Notes: a model not told the origin generated them from the sequence alone. Numbered from the stretch's first letter, positions 25,029-34,307 are shown. The stretch: 49,813 bases of DNA from GCA-2731375 sp047518225 (GCA_047518225.1 JAKZRK010000088.1:1-49813), one strand, 5' to 3'. Made by a program: numbers and translations.

Positions 25029-25475
25029 CTATAACAAGGCGCCTTCCAGACGTAACAGCGCGACCTTGGTTTCCAGGCCGCCTTGGCCGGAATAGCCGCC
25101 CATGCCGTTGGCGGCCAGGACCCGGTGGCAGGGGATAATCACGGGAATTGGATTGGCGCCACAGGCCATGCCGACGGCGCGGGCGGCACTGTTCAGATCT
25201 TTGGCCATGGCGCCGTAACTCCTTGTTTCTCCACAGGGAATAGATTCCATCAAATGCCAGACCCGACGCTGGAAATGGGTACCGGCAGGCACCAGTGGCA
25301 GATCGAAGGATTTTGTTCTACCATCGAAATAAGCCACCAACTGTGCCTTTGCCTGCTCCAGCAGATCGCCGGACGACTGATCCCGGGCCCAGCCCCAATC
25401 CAACGCAACCAGGGCGCCGTCTTCGCAGGTGATGGTCAGATCGCCAATGGGGGAGTGCATGGATAGTTGCGGCAT
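25029..25475 (-). CDS. ogt: Methylated-DNA-protein cysteine methyltransferase
   Basis: This suicide repair protein transfers methyl groups from O6-methylguanine to its own Cys. The acceptor motif IPCHRVLAANG is near residues 112-122, and the winged-helix DNA-binding domain contains FQRRVWHLMESIPCGETRSYG (about 68-88). The protein has 148 residues, lacking the long N-terminal Ada domain, so it is an Ogt/MGMT-type enzyme. It starts 4 bases after the end of the DUF255 gene and is probably co-transcribed with it. No Ada box or alkylation-response regulator was seen. Confidence 0.9.
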   Translation of the reverse strand: MPQLSMHSPIGDLTITCEDGALVALDWGWARDQSSGDLLEQAKAQLVAYFDGRTKSFDLPLVPAGTHFQRRVWHLMESIPCGETRSYGAMAKDLNSAARAVGMACGANPIPVIIPCHRVLAANGMGGYSGQGGLETKVALLRLEGALL

Positions 25476-25479
25476 CGCG

Positions 25480-27528
25480 TCAGTCTCCGGGGCTCATGGT
25501 CGTGGTGGCCATGGTCAGCGCGGTGTGCAGATCTTCGGGCTTGGTCTGGGGCAGGGAACAGGTTTGCCCCATACAGACATAGGCCGTGGCCCGGCCGCCA
25601 AGCTGCGTCATGCCGGTTGCCGGATGGCCGGCGGGCAAGGTCCGCTCCGGCGTCAGCACTTGATGTACCTTGTTGGGCAGGGCCAGGCTATGGACCGCCG
25701 CCAGCATATCCCTGACGGTGTCGTCGTCCCGTTCACCCATGATAACGATTTGCAATGGCCGCTGCATGAATTCAACGTTGTTCAACAATGTGGTCATGGC
25801 CAGGGCATGGCTGGCCATTTGTGCCGAAAACGACCGCGCCACGGCATCCGCCCGTTGGCCGTATGCGCCATCGCCGGTCAACAGCCAGAGCCGGGTGAGC
25901 ACACCGACCATGACCCCGTTGCCCGACGGCACCGCGTTGTCGTTGGCGTGGCGCATGCGGGCGATGACGTCCGTGGCCTGGACGGAGGAAAAATAGTACC
26001 CGCCCCGTTCCGTATCGGCGAATTGGGCTTCAACGGTTGCGACCCAGGCGCGGGCCTGTTGCAGGTAGCGCTCGGCGCCATGGATTTCGTGGAGCATCAA
26101 GGCCGCGCGGGCCATATTGGCGTAATCATCCAACAGGGCGCGATGTTTGGGCTGGCCTTGGCGATAGCCATGCATCAAGGTCCCATCCGGGGATAGTTTG
26201 TCGGCGACGAAATCAAAGGCGGTAATGGCGGCACTCGCCCAGTCCGGTTGATCGAACACGGCCGCGGCGTTGGCCATGGCGGCGATCATCAGGCCGTTCC
26301 AATCAGCCAGAACCTTGTCGTCCCAACCGGGCCGGACGCGGCTGCCGCGTTGGGCCAGCAACTTTTCACGGCAGCGCCGTAAAAAGGCTTCCTCGTCATC
26401 GGTACCCAGATCCGGCCGGGCCGATCGATTAAGGATAACTTTGCCTTCCCAATTGCCGCCGGGGGAGACATCGTAAGCGGCCTTGAAGACGGCCGTGTCA
26501 TCGCACAGGACAGCATCGATGTCGGCTTCCTGCCAAACATAGAAACGCCCTTCCTCGCCCTCGCTGTCCGCGTCCAGAGTGGCGGCAAAGCCGCCCCCCT
26601 CGACCACCATTTCATTCAATGTCCAGGCTATGGTTTCTTTAACGCGTTGATAATAAAGGGGAGTTTTGCCCGCTTGCCAGGCCAGAGTCAAAATATCAAT
26701 AAGTTGGGCGTTGTCGTACAGCATCTTTTCGAAATGCGGCGCCAGCCACCGCTCGTCCGTGGAATAGCGTGCGAATCCACCCGCCAAGTGGTCATAGATA
26801 CCGCCCTGGCACATGCCGGTCAGGGTCGTGTCCACCGCCCCCATCATGGCCTCGTCAGGCTGACGCAAGCAGCCGCGCAGGATCATTTCGATGGCATATG
26901 TCTGGGGGAACTTTGGCGCCTGGCCGACGCCGCCATGCACGGGGTCCACCTGTTTGTGCAATGTCCGCGCCACCTGGTCCAGGATATCGGGGCCAATCGC
27001 GACGGCCGGGGCCTCGGGATCGCCGGCGGCAAGCTGGTTTAGGGATTGCAGCACGGCGGCGGTATTTTTGCGCACGGCGTCCGGGTCCGTATGATAGACC
27101 TCGGTGACGCGGCGCATGATATCGGGGAAGCCCGGCCGGCCGTAACGTGCTTCCGGGGGGAAATAGGTGCCGCCCCAGAACGGCTCTCCCTCGGGCGTCA
27201 GGAACATGGTCAGGGGCCAACCGCCCTGCTGCCCCATCAATCCCAGGGCCGCCATATAAACGGCGTCAATGTCCGGGCGTTCTTCCCGGTCCACTTTAAT
27301 ATTGACAAACAGTTCGTTCATCAGGGTCGCGATGGCGGGGTTTTCAAAACATTCATGGGCCATGACGTGGCACCAATGACAGGCCGCGTAGCCCACCGAT
27401 AGCAATATTGGTTTGCCGCTGGCGCGGGCCTCGGCCAAGGCCCCATCGCCCCAGGCCCGCCAGTGCACCGGGTTGTCCTTGTGTTGCAGCAGATAGGGCG
27501 AGGTCTCGGCCCCAAGTTCGTTCGCCAT
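25480..27528 (-). CDS. DUF255 thioredoxin-domain protein (YyaL/Spermatogenesis-associated protein 20 type)
   Basis: A 682-residue cytoplasmic protein of the YyaL/SPATA20 family. An N-terminal thioredoxin-like DUF255 domain (about 1-165) carries the CHWC motif in GYAACHWCHVMAHECF. An alpha/alpha-barrel domain related to N-acylglucosamine 2-epimerases follows, with HFEKMLYDNAQL and NDNAVPSGNGV. The activity of the family is not established. The tail includes CMGQTCSLP. ATG 27528 has GGGGA 8 bases upstream. The two ATGs further up (27534, 27543) are too close to, or ahead of, that site. It forms a two-gene unit with ogt. Confidence 0.88.
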   Translation of the reverse strand: MANELGAETSPYLLQHKDNPVHWRAWGDGALAEARASGKPILLSVGYAACHWCHVMAHECFENPAIATLMNELFVNIKVDREERPDIDAVYMAALGLMGQQGGWPLTMFLTPEGEPFWGGTYFPPEARYGRPGFPDIMRRVTEVYHTDPDAVRKNTAAVLQSLNQLAAGDPEAPAVAIGPDILDQVARTLHKQVDPVHGGVGQAPKFPQTYAIEMILRGCLRQPDEAMMGAVDTTLTGMCQGGIYDHLAGGFARYSTDERWLAPHFEKMLYDNAQLIDILTLAWQAGKTPLYYQRVKETIAWTLNEMVVEGGGFAATLDADSEGEEGRFYVWQEADIDAVLCDDTAVFKAAYDVSPGGNWEGKVILNRSARPDLGTDDEEAFLRRCREKLLAQRGSRVRPGWDDKVLADWNGLMIAAMANAAAVFDQPDWASAAITAFDFVADKLSPDGTLMHGYRQGQPKHRALLDDYANMARAALMLHEIHGAERYLQQARAWVATVEAQFADTERGGYYFSSVQATDVIARMRHANDNAVPSGNGVMVGVLTRLWLLTGDGAYGQRADAVARSFSAQMASHALAMTTLLNNVEFMQRPLQIVIMGERDDDTVRDMLAAVHSLALPNKVHQVLTPERTLPAGHPATGMTQLGGRATAYVCMGQTCSLPQTKPEDLHTALTMATTTMSPGD

Positions 27529-27640
27529 GCCCATATTCCCCATTACCCATATCGATAAGTCGAGGCGTCATTGCCGCTGTTGATCCCCGGCACTAAGTCT
27601 GGCACGTTGATAGCCTGGGCAAAAGCAGGATATTGACGAA

Positions 27641-27886
27641 ATGAAAATCAAGATTGATATTGATTGCAGTCCTCAGGAGGCCCGCGCCTTTCTGGGACTG
27701 CCCGATGTTGCGCCCATGCAGGAGGCTTTGCTGGCGGAGATGCAGAGCCGGATGAAGGATGCCCTGGCCGGGGCGGACATGGAAAGTCTATTGCAGACGT
27801 GGCTGCCCTCCGGACTGCAGGGCTGGGATACACTGCAAAAGACCTTTTTGGCGAAAGCCATGGGGCAGGGCGACCCTAAGGAATAG
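27641..27886 (+). CDS. DUF6489-like small protein
   Basis: An 81-residue cytoplasmic protein beginning MKIKIDIDCSPQEARAFLGL, a pattern I associate with the DUF6489 family of alphaproteobacteria. The name is recalled and not checked. It has a short beta strand and then amphipathic helices, and many acidic and Met residues, but no catalytic motif. Similar proteins are linked to phasin-like or polymer-associated genes in some annotations, but nothing here supports that. The gene is alone, divergent from the DUF255 gene, and 136 bases before the nitroreductase gene. Confidence 0.75.
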   Translation: MKIKIDIDCSPQEARAFLGLPDVAPMQEALLAEMQSRMKDALAGADMESLLQTWLPSGLQGWDTLQKTFLAKAMGQGDPKE

Positions 27887-28022
27887 ATGGGCGCGGTTTT
27901 CTACTAGCGCCGCTATCGCGACGTAAGTGACTGAATTAATTGAGTTATTTAAACGACTCCGGGTTCATTCGAATAACATGTGCTCCAGGGGTCTCGGTGC
28001 TGTTGCATAGGGGAAATGGGCG

Positions 28023-28586
28023 ATGGACGCCATGGAATGCTTAATGGGACGGCAATCGACGCCGGCGGGATTACTGGTGGAACCCGCGCCCAGTGACGGC
28101 GAGGTCCTGACTTTGCTGGAAGCCGCCATGCGGGCGCCGGACCATGGCGCATTGCGGCCCTGGCGGTTTTTGATCATCCGCGGCGAACGGCGCCAGGCTT
28201 TGGGCGATATATTCGCCGCCGCCCTGGCGCAACGAGAGCCTGGGGCGCGACCGGATGATATTGAAAAGGCCAGGGGTAAGCCCATGCGGGCGCCACTGGT
28301 TCTGGCGGTTTGGGCTGAAATTGTCGAGGATCACCCGAAAGTGCCGCCAATTGAACAGGTGGTGGCCACGGGCGCGGCGGTGCAAAATCTGCTGAACGCG
28401 CTACATGCCCAGTGTTACGACGCCATTCTGGTGACCGGGGCGTCCTGCTATGATGAAAACGTCAAGGCGCCCCTGGGCTTGGCCCCCAAGGATGCTCTCG
28501 TCGGCTTCATTCATATTGGCACGGCGAGAAGCACGACCCCGACGAAAAAACGCCCGGATCCGGCGGATTACCTGCAGACGTGGTGA
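28023..28586 (+). CDS. Nitroreductase family protein (YdjA-like)
   Basis: An FMN-dependent oxidoreductase of 187 residues, of the short YdjA type. Visible family features are MRAPDHGALRPWRFLIIRG (about 36-54), which binds flavin phosphate, the ATGAAVQNLLNALHA helix (about 118-132) and GFIHIGT near the C-terminus. The substrate is unknown; nitroaromatics or quinones are typical in vitro. The TGA stop overlaps the mnmE ATG by one base (TGATG), so translation of mnmE may depend on it. An internal ATG at 28032 is a possible alternative start. Confidence 0.85.
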   Translation: MDAMECLMGRQSTPAGLLVEPAPSDGEVLTLLEAAMRAPDHGALRPWRFLIIRGERRQALGDIFAAALAQREPGARPDDIEKARGKPMRAPLVLAVWAEIVEDHPKVPPIEQVVATGAAVQNLLNALHAQCYDAILVTGASCYDENVKAPLGLAPKDALVGFIHIGTARSTTPTKKRPDPADYLQTW

Positions 28587-29920
28587 TGCCGGCCCTCGGC
28601 GGTCCTAATGATACCATCTATGCCCTGGCGACGGCGCCTGGCCGGGCCGGCGTGGCGGTGCTGCGCATTTCGGGCGCCGGGGCGGGCGCGGCCCTAGGGG
28701 CGGTGATGAGTGGCCGGGACCTTCCCGTCCCGCGCCGGGCCCATTTGACGCCATTTGCCGATCCCGTCAGTGGCGAGACCCTGGACCGTGGCTTGGCGTT
28801 GTGGTTTCCCGCGCCGGATAGTTATACCGGCGAGGACGTGGCCGAATTGCATGGTCATGGCGGCCCGGCGGTGATTACCGCTCTTTTGGAAGCGCTGGGC
28901 CGTCTTCCAGGCTGCCGGCTGGCCCAGGCCGGGGAGTTTACCCGGCGGGCTTTTCAAAACGGCAAAATGGATCTGACCCAGGCCGAGGGCTTGGCGGACC
29001 TGGTCGCCGCGGAGACGGAGGCGCAACGGCGGCAGGCCCAACGGCAGATGGAGGGCGCGCTGGGCCGTCTGTATGAAGGCTGGCGGGCGGACCTGATCGG
29101 CGCCCTGGCGCATTTGGAGGCGGAGATCGACTTTCCCGATGAAGACTTGCCCGGGGATCTTTTGGCGCGGCAAATACCGGTGCTTGAGCGGCTGAGCGCT
29201 GAAATGTCGGCCCATTTGAATGACGGTCGCCGTGGCGAACGGCTGCGAGAGGGCTGCCATATGGTCATCCTGGGCGCGCCCAACGTGGGCAAATCAAGTC
29301 TGTTGAACGCCTTGGCGCAACGGGACGCGGCCATTGTCTCGGCCCAGGCGGGCACCACGCGGGACATCGTGGAGGTGTATATGAACCTGGGTGGCTATCC
29401 GGTGGTATTGGCGGATACCGCCGGTCTGCGGGAAAGCGATGATGAGGTCGAGGTGGAAGGCGTGCGCCGGGCGCGGGCCCGTGGCGAGGGGGCGGATTTG
29501 AAAATTGTGCTCTACGATTGCTCCGTGGCGCCGAAGGCCGGCGCGGAGGTTCGTGCGCTGGCCGGGGAAGATGGTATTTTGGTGGCCAACAAGGTGGATC
29601 TGGCCGTTAGGGCGCCGGCGGATGGCTTGGCGGTATCGACCAAGACCGGCGCGGGGTTGCCGGAATTGATGAGCCGTCTGGAGGCGGAGGCGAAGCTGCG
29701 CATGGTCGGCGGTGGCGCACCGGGTTTGACCCGCCTGCGCCATCGTCAGGGTTTGCAGGATTGCCGGGACGCCCTGTTGCGGGGGCTTGGCGTGGCGGAT
29801 GACGAGCTGGTGGCGGAGGATCTGCGCCTCGCGGCCCGGCATCTGGGGCGTATCACCGGCCGGGTTGATGTGGAAGATATCCTAGATGTTGTGTTCAACG
29901 ACTTCTGCATAGGCAAATAA
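28586..29920 (+). CDS. mnmE: tRNA modification GTPase MnmE
   Basis: With MnmG, MnmE adds the carboxymethylaminomethyl group to U34 of certain tRNAs. The 444-residue protein has the N-terminal folate-binding domain (about 1-120), a helical domain, and an inserted G domain with GAPNVGKSS (230-238), DTAG and NKVD. The essential C-terminal Cys is in CIGK (441-444). It is complete. GTG codons at 28580 and 28583 precede ATG 28586. The latter is chosen because it abuts the nitroreductase stop. mnmG follows after a gap of about 100 bases that holds a parS site. Confidence 0.95.
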   Translation: MPALGGPNDTIYALATAPGRAGVAVLRISGAGAGAALGAVMSGRDLPVPRRAHLTPFADPVSGETLDRGLALWFPAPDSYTGEDVAELHGHGGPAVITALLEALGRLPGCRLAQAGEFTRRAFQNGKMDLTQAEGLADLVAAETEAQRRQAQRQMEGALGRLYEGWRADLIGALAHLEAEIDFPDEDLPGDLLARQIPVLERLSAEMSAHLNDGRRGERLREGCHMVILGAPNVGKSSLLNALAQRDAAIVSAQAGTTRDIVEVYMNLGGYPVVLADTAGLRESDDEVEVEGVRRARARGEGADLKIVLYDCSVAPKAGAEVRALAGEDGILVANKVDLAVRAPADGLAVSTKTGAGLPELMSRLEAEAKLRMVGGGAPGLTRLRHRQGLQDCRDALLRGLGVADDELVAEDLRLAARHLGRITGRVDVEDILDVVFNDFCIGK

Positions 29921-29942
29921 GGTAGGTATAACGGTCCTTCCA

Positions 29943-29958
29943 TGTTTCACGTGAAACA
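29943..29958. promoter_or_regulatory. parS: parS centromere site 1
   Basis: A perfect 16-base palindrome TGTTTCACGTGAAACA, identical to the consensus bound by chromosomal ParB, lies in the mnmE-mnmG gap. Its position about 3.5 kb before parAB is normal for alphaproteobacteria. Confidence 0.95.
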
Positions 29959-30018
29959 TTGGAAATTTTTCGTGCGGAACTTTTGACTCCGGGACCTTGG
30001 CTGCTTATCTTGCCGGCC

Positions 30019-31881
30019 ATGAACAACTATGATGTCATTGTGGTTGGTGGCGGCCATGCGGGCTGCGAAGCGGCCGCCGCCGCGGCGCGGGTCGGGGCGC
30101 GAACCCTATTGCTGACCCACCGCCTGGATACCATTGGCGAGATGTCGTGCAATCCGGCCATTGGCGGCCTGGGCAAAGGCCATCTGGTGCGCGAGGTAGA
30201 TGCCTTGGATGGCCTCATGGGCCGGGTGGCCGATGCGGCCGGCATACAGTTCCGCATGCTCAATCGAAGCAAGGGGCCGGCGGTACGGGGCCTGCGCGCC
30301 CAGGCCGATCGTGCGCTGTATCGGGCGACCATGCAGGGGGCCTTGGCAGCGGTCGAAAACCTGACCATTCAGGCCGGTGCGGTGGAGGACCTGCTACTGC
30401 GGGATGGCGCCGTGGCGGGGGTCAAACTGGCCGATGGCCAGGCGCTGGCCGGGGCGCGCGTGGTGATCACCACCGGTACATTTTTGCGCGGGCGTATTCA
30501 CATTGGCGAGAAAAACTGGGCCGCGGGCCGGATGGGGGAGGCGCCGGCCATGGGTCTATCGGCGCGGTTTTATGATCTGAATTTGTCCATGGGTCGTCTG
30601 AAAACCGGGACCCCGCCGCGGCTGGATGGACGGACCATTGCCTGGACGCAATTGGAACGGCAGTCGGGCGACCCGCTGCCGGAACCGTTTTCTACCTTGA
30701 CGGAAGCGATCACCAATCCGCAAATTGATTGCCATATTACGGGAACCACGGTGGCGGCGCATGACCTGATCCGCGCCAATCTGGATCGGGCGCCTATTTA
30801 TTCGGGGCAAATCGAGGGCACCGGACCGCGCTACTGCCCCTCTATTGAAGACAAGGTGGTGCGGTTCGCGGATCGTACCCGACATCAAATTTTTCTGGAG
30901 CCCGAAGGCCTGGACGATCATACGGTTTATCCGAACGGCATTTCCACCTCGCTGCCGGAAGACGTTCAAAGGGCCCTGTTACGGGTGATCCCGGGTTTGG
31001 AACAGGCGCGTATGATTCAACCGGGCTATGCCATTGAATATGATTTCATCGATCCGCGGGAGTTGTGGCCAAGCCTGGAGACCCGCCGTTTACCCGGCCT
31101 GTACCTGGCCGGTCAGATTAACGGCACCACCGGATACGAGGAAGCTGCGGCGCAGGGTTTGATGGCGGGGCTGAATGCCGCCATGGCAACGGCGGGCGGC
31201 GCGCCGTTGGTGCTGGACCGGGCCGACGGCTATATCGGTGTGATGATTGACGATCTGGTTACACGGGGCACTCAGGAGCCTTATCGCATGTTCACCTCCC
31301 GCGCGGAATACCGTTTGTTGCTGCGCTCGGACAACGCGGATCAGCGGTTGACCCCTCTGGGCCTGGCCGTGGGCTGTGTGCAGGGACGGCGGGCCGCGGC
31401 CTTTAAGACCAAGCTGGCCGCCCTGGATGATGCGCGGCTGTTCTTGGAGGGCCATCAGGCAACGCCCCATGAAGCCAGCAAGAAAGGAATCCCGGTGAAT
31501 GCGGATGGCCGGCGCCGTACGGGTATGGAATTGCTGGCCTATAAAGATATAGACATGACGCGTTTGGCGGCGCTTTGGCCGGAATTGGCATCCATACCGG
31601 ACTCCATTGCCGCGCAGGTGAAGATCGAAGCCCATTACGCCGGCTACCTGGGCCGGCAGCAGGCGGATATCGAAGCCTACCGGCGGGATGAGGCCCTGGA
31701 ACTTCCCAAAGATTTAAATTACGGCCAGGTGGCGGGATTTTCCAATGAAGTACGGGAAAAGCTGAAACGCCACGGCCCGGCGACATTGGGGGCCGCCGCC
31801 CGGATACCTGGCATGACGCCGGCGGCGCTGACGATCTTGCTGGCCCACGTGCGCCGTGGCAAACGGCGCGCCGTTGCCTAA
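30019..31881 (+). CDS. mnmG: tRNA uridine 5-carboxymethylaminomethyl modification enzyme MnmG
   Basis: MnmG (GidA) is the FAD-binding partner of MnmE in tRNA wobble uridine modification. The 620-residue protein begins with the FAD motif VGGGHAGCEAA (about 8-18). It has CNPAIGGLGKGHLVREVDALDG, GTFLRGRIHIG, the GTGPRYCPSIEDKV segment with its conserved Cys, and the usual C-terminal helical domain. ATG 30019 is chosen: the upstream codons of the frame (from 29959) begin directly after the parS palindrome and show no family sequence. rsmG follows closely. Confidence 0.95.
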   Translation: MNNYDVIVVGGGHAGCEAAAAAARVGARTLLLTHRLDTIGEMSCNPAIGGLGKGHLVREVDALDGLMGRVADAAGIQFRMLNRSKGPAVRGLRAQADRALYRATMQGALAAVENLTIQAGAVEDLLLRDGAVAGVKLADGQALAGARVVITTGTFLRGRIHIGEKNWAAGRMGEAPAMGLSARFYDLNLSMGRLKTGTPPRLDGRTIAWTQLERQSGDPLPEPFSTLTEAITNPQIDCHITGTTVAAHDLIRANLDRAPIYSGQIEGTGPRYCPSIEDKVVRFADRTRHQIFLEPEGLDDHTVYPNGISTSLPEDVQRALLRVIPGLEQARMIQPGYAIEYDFIDPRELWPSLETRRLPGLYLAGQINGTTGYEEAAAQGLMAGLNAAMATAGGAPLVLDRADGYIGVMIDDLVTRGTQEPYRMFTSRAEYRLLLRSDNADQRLTPLGLAVGCVQGRRAAAFKTKLAALDDARLFLEGHQATPHEASKKGIPVNADGRRRTGMELLAYKDIDMTRLAALWPELASIPDSIAAQVKIEAHYAGYLGRQQADIEAYRRDEALELPKDLNYGQVAGFSNEVREKLKRHGPATLGAAARIPGMTPAALTILLAHVRRGKRRAVA

Positions 31882-31918
31882 AAACCCTAATCCAGGACGC
31901 CCTCGGACGTCCGCACCC

Positions 31919-32539
31919 ATGACCGTGGCGGAATTTCGGATGGCAGCCAATGTTTCACGTGAAACATTGGCCCGCCTTGAAGCCTACGCTGCGCTGTTGC
32001 GCAAATGGAACCGGCGCATCAATCTGGTCAGCCGGCGCAGTCTGGAAGATCTTTGGCGGCGCCATATACTCGATTCGATCCAACTTTACCAATTTTATGA
32101 AACTGGCGCGACCGATGAGACCTTGGCGCCTTGGCTGGACTTGGGCAGCGGGGCCGGCTTCCCCGGCCTGGTTTTGGCCATCGCCGGCGTTAGGGATGTT
32201 CATCTCGTGGAAAGCGATGGTCGGAAATGTGCCTTCCTGCGCGAGGCGGCGCGGATTACCGGTGCGGAAGTGACTGTGCATAATGAAAGAATCGAAGTCT
32301 TGTCCCCTCAGGGCGCCCAAACCATTACCGCCCGGGCCCTGGCGCCGCTGCCCCGGCTGCTGCCCCTGGCCTATGGGCATCTGATCCCCGGCGGCCAAAT
32401 AATATTGCTGAAGGGACAAGATGTTGTTGTCGAATTGACGAAAGCCACAAAATGTTGGAATATGAGCGTGCGACACATCCCAAGCGTGACGGATGAGTCA
32501 GGCTCTATTTTACAGCTGACGGAGATATCCCGTGTCTGA
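31919..32539 (+). CDS. rsmG: 16S rRNA (guanine527-N7)-methyltransferase
   Basis: RsmG (GidB) methylates G527 of 16S rRNA. The protein has the normal 206 residues. The SAM motif DLGSGAGFPGLVLAI is near 78-92, and SRRSLEDLWRRHILDS and RALAPL are conserved family features. Residues NVSRETL near the N-terminus are encoded by the second parS palindrome, so the coding and centromere functions overlap. ATG 31919 is preferred to the frame start at 31856, which overlaps mnmG. The stop overlaps the GTG start of parA. Confidence 0.94.
   Translation: MTVAEFRMAANVSRETLARLEAYAALLRKWNRRINLVSRRSLEDLWRRHILDSIQLYQFYETGATDETLAPWLDLGSGAGFPGLVLAIAGVRDVHLVESDGRKCAFLREAARITGAEVTVHNERIEVLSPQGAQTITARALAPLPRLLPLAYGHLIPGGQIILLKGQDVVVELTKATKCWNMSVRHIPSVTDESGSILQLTEISRV
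31951..31966. promoter_or_regulatory. parS: parS centromere site 2, within rsmG
   Basis: A second perfect TGTTTCACGTGAAACA palindrome. Here the symmetry extends to 24 bases (31947-31970, with CCAA and TTGG on the ends). It lies inside the rsmG coding sequence, 2.0 kb from the first site. Confidence 0.95.
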
Positions 32540-33401
32540 TGTTCCCTTACCTAAAGATCAAGATTCCAATATGGCCGTCGTGGATGCCGCTAAATCGGCG
32601 CGCGAGGGCCAGGCCAAACGGCCACAGATCATTGCCATTGCCAATCAAAAGGGCGGCGTGGGTAAAACCACCACCGCCATCAATCTGGGTACCGGCCTGG
32701 CGGCAATCGGCCGGCGCGTGCTGGTGGTGGATCTGGACCCCCAAGGCAATGCCAGCACCGGCCTGGGCATCGACCGTACCAACCGTCATGTCAGCTCCTA
32801 CGATGTCCTGATGGGCGAGGCGACCGTGGCCCAGGCCCTGGTGGCGACGGCCGTCCCCGGCTTGTGCATCATTCCCTCTACCATCGATTTGACCGGGGCC
32901 GAGCTGGAATTGATCGATATGCCGCGCCGGGCCTATCGCCTGCGCGAGGCCCTGGTGGCCGGGGCCGAGGATCTGGACTATGTCTTGATCGATAGTCCGC
33001 CATCCCTAAACCTGTTGACCGTCAATGCCTTGGTGGCGGCGAAGTCGGTGGTGGTGCCCTTGCAATGCGAATTTTTCGCCCTCGAAGGCCTGTCCATGTT
33101 GATCAAAACCATCGACCGCATCCGCACGGGTTTTAATGCGGAACTGGAAATCCTAGGCGTTGTCTTGACCATGTATGACAAGCGCAATAACCTCTCCGAC
33201 CAGGTGGCCGCGGATGTGCGTGGCTTTCTGGGCGACAAGGTTTATAAAACTATTATTCCACGTAACGTCCGGGTGTCGGAGGCGCCATCCCATGGCAAAC
33301 CGGCCTTGTTGTATGATCACAAATGCGCCGGCAGCCTGGCCTATATGCAATTGGCCAGCGAAATGCTGCGGCGCGAGCGCCTAGCAGCAGCAGCGGCATG
33401 A
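32532..33401 (+). CDS. parA: Chromosome partitioning ATPase ParA
   Basis: ParA is the Walker-type ATPase that moves origin regions after replication. The 289-residue protein has a hydrophilic N-terminal extension (about 1-32) and the deviant Walker A KGGVGKTTT (40-48). DLDPQGN and IDSPPSLNLLT follow, with the usual C-terminal region. The GTG start at 32532 has GGAG 8 bases before it and overlaps the rsmG stop. ATG 32571 is an alternative that would remove the first 13 residues. The stop overlaps parB as ATGA. Confidence 0.95.
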   Translation: MSDVPLPKDQDSNMAVVDAAKSAREGQAKRPQIIAIANQKGGVGKTTTAINLGTGLAAIGRRVLVVDLDPQGNASTGLGIDRTNRHVSSYDVLMGEATVAQALVATAVPGLCIIPSTIDLTGAELELIDMPRRAYRLREALVAGAEDLDYVLIDSPPSLNLLTVNALVAAKSVVVPLQCEFFALEGLSMLIKTIDRIRTGFNAELEILGVVLTMYDKRNNLSDQVAADVRGFLGDKVYKTIIPRNVRVSEAPSHGKPALLYDHKCAGSLAYMQLASEMLRRERLAAAAA

Positions 33402-34282
33402 GCGAGGAGCAACCCCGCAAGGGTCTTGGCCGCGGCCTCTCGGCTCTGCTGGCGGAGGATCCCGACGACCAGCCGGCGTTGGACCGCCTGCGTGTGGGAC
33501 GGACAGTGCCCATCGAAAGCCTGGTGCCGAACCGTTATCAGCCGCGGCACAATTTCGATCCAGAAGAATTGCAAGCCCTGACCCAATCGGTTCGGGAAAA
33601 CGGCATTCTGATGCCGATCCTGGTGCGCCGTATTGGCGAGAGCAAACACAACTTCGAAATCGTCGCGGGTGAACGCCGCTGGCGCGCCGCCCAGGCCGCG
33701 CAATTGTACGAAGTACCGGTTATTGTCAAGGAGTTAGACGATAGTCAGGCCCTGGAAGTGGCCTTGATCGAAAATGTCCAGCGGCAGGATCTGACGCCGT
33801 TGGAAGAGGCGGAAGGCTACCGCCGCCTGATGCACGAGTTCGCCAATACACAGGAAGACCTGGCCCGCGCGGTGGGAAAAAGCCGTAGCCACGTGGCCAA
33901 TATGATGCGCCTTTTGGCCTTGCCCGAAGGGGTAAAAGCCCTGTTGCAGGCCGGCAGTCTGTCCGCCGGTCATGGCCGGGCCCTGTTGGGGGCCGAGGAC
34001 CCGGAAACCCTGGCCCAAACCGTGGTGCGCCAAGGCCTGAACGTGCGTCAGACGGAAAATTTGGCGAAAAAACCGCAAAAAACAGCGGATACAACGGCAC
34101 CATCGCTTGCCTCGGGGCAGGACGAAAATTCCCGGGCCATGGAAAAACAACTATCGGAAAAGCTGGGCCTGACGGTAAAAATCAGCCATCGGGGAGAGCG
34201 CGGCGAAGTGCGCATAGCCTTCACCTCGCTGGATCAATTCGACGAAATTCTCAAACGTTTAAGCCAACAGCTATCGTCGTGA
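33398..34282 (+). CDS. parB: Chromosome partitioning protein ParB
   Basis: ParB is the CTP-binding clamp that loads at parS. The 294-residue protein has the N-terminal ParA-stimulating segment (KGLGRGLSALL, 8-18). The CTP-binding domain contains GERRWRA near 92-98 and ENVQRQDL near 124-131. The helix-turn-helix contains KSRSHVANMMRLL, and a C-terminal dimer domain completes it. The gap between HTH and dimer domain is Thr/Ala-rich. ATG 33398 is chosen because of the ATGA overlap with parA. The upstream part of the frame is a parA shadow. It converges with holA. Confidence 0.95.
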   Translation: MSEEQPRKGLGRGLSALLAEDPDDQPALDRLRVGRTVPIESLVPNRYQPRHNFDPEELQALTQSVRENGILMPILVRRIGESKHNFEIVAGERRWRAAQAAQLYEVPVIVKELDDSQALEVALIENVQRQDLTPLEEAEGYRRLMHEFANTQEDLARAVGKSRSHVANMMRLLALPEGVKALLQAGSLSAGHGRALLGAEDPETLAQTVVRQGLNVRQTENLAKKPQKTADTTAPSLASGQDENSRAMEKQLSEKLGLTVKISHRGERGEVRIAFTSLDQFDEILKRLSQQLSS

Positions 34283-34307
34283 CAAAATAGCCCGGAACCG
34301 CTCCAGC

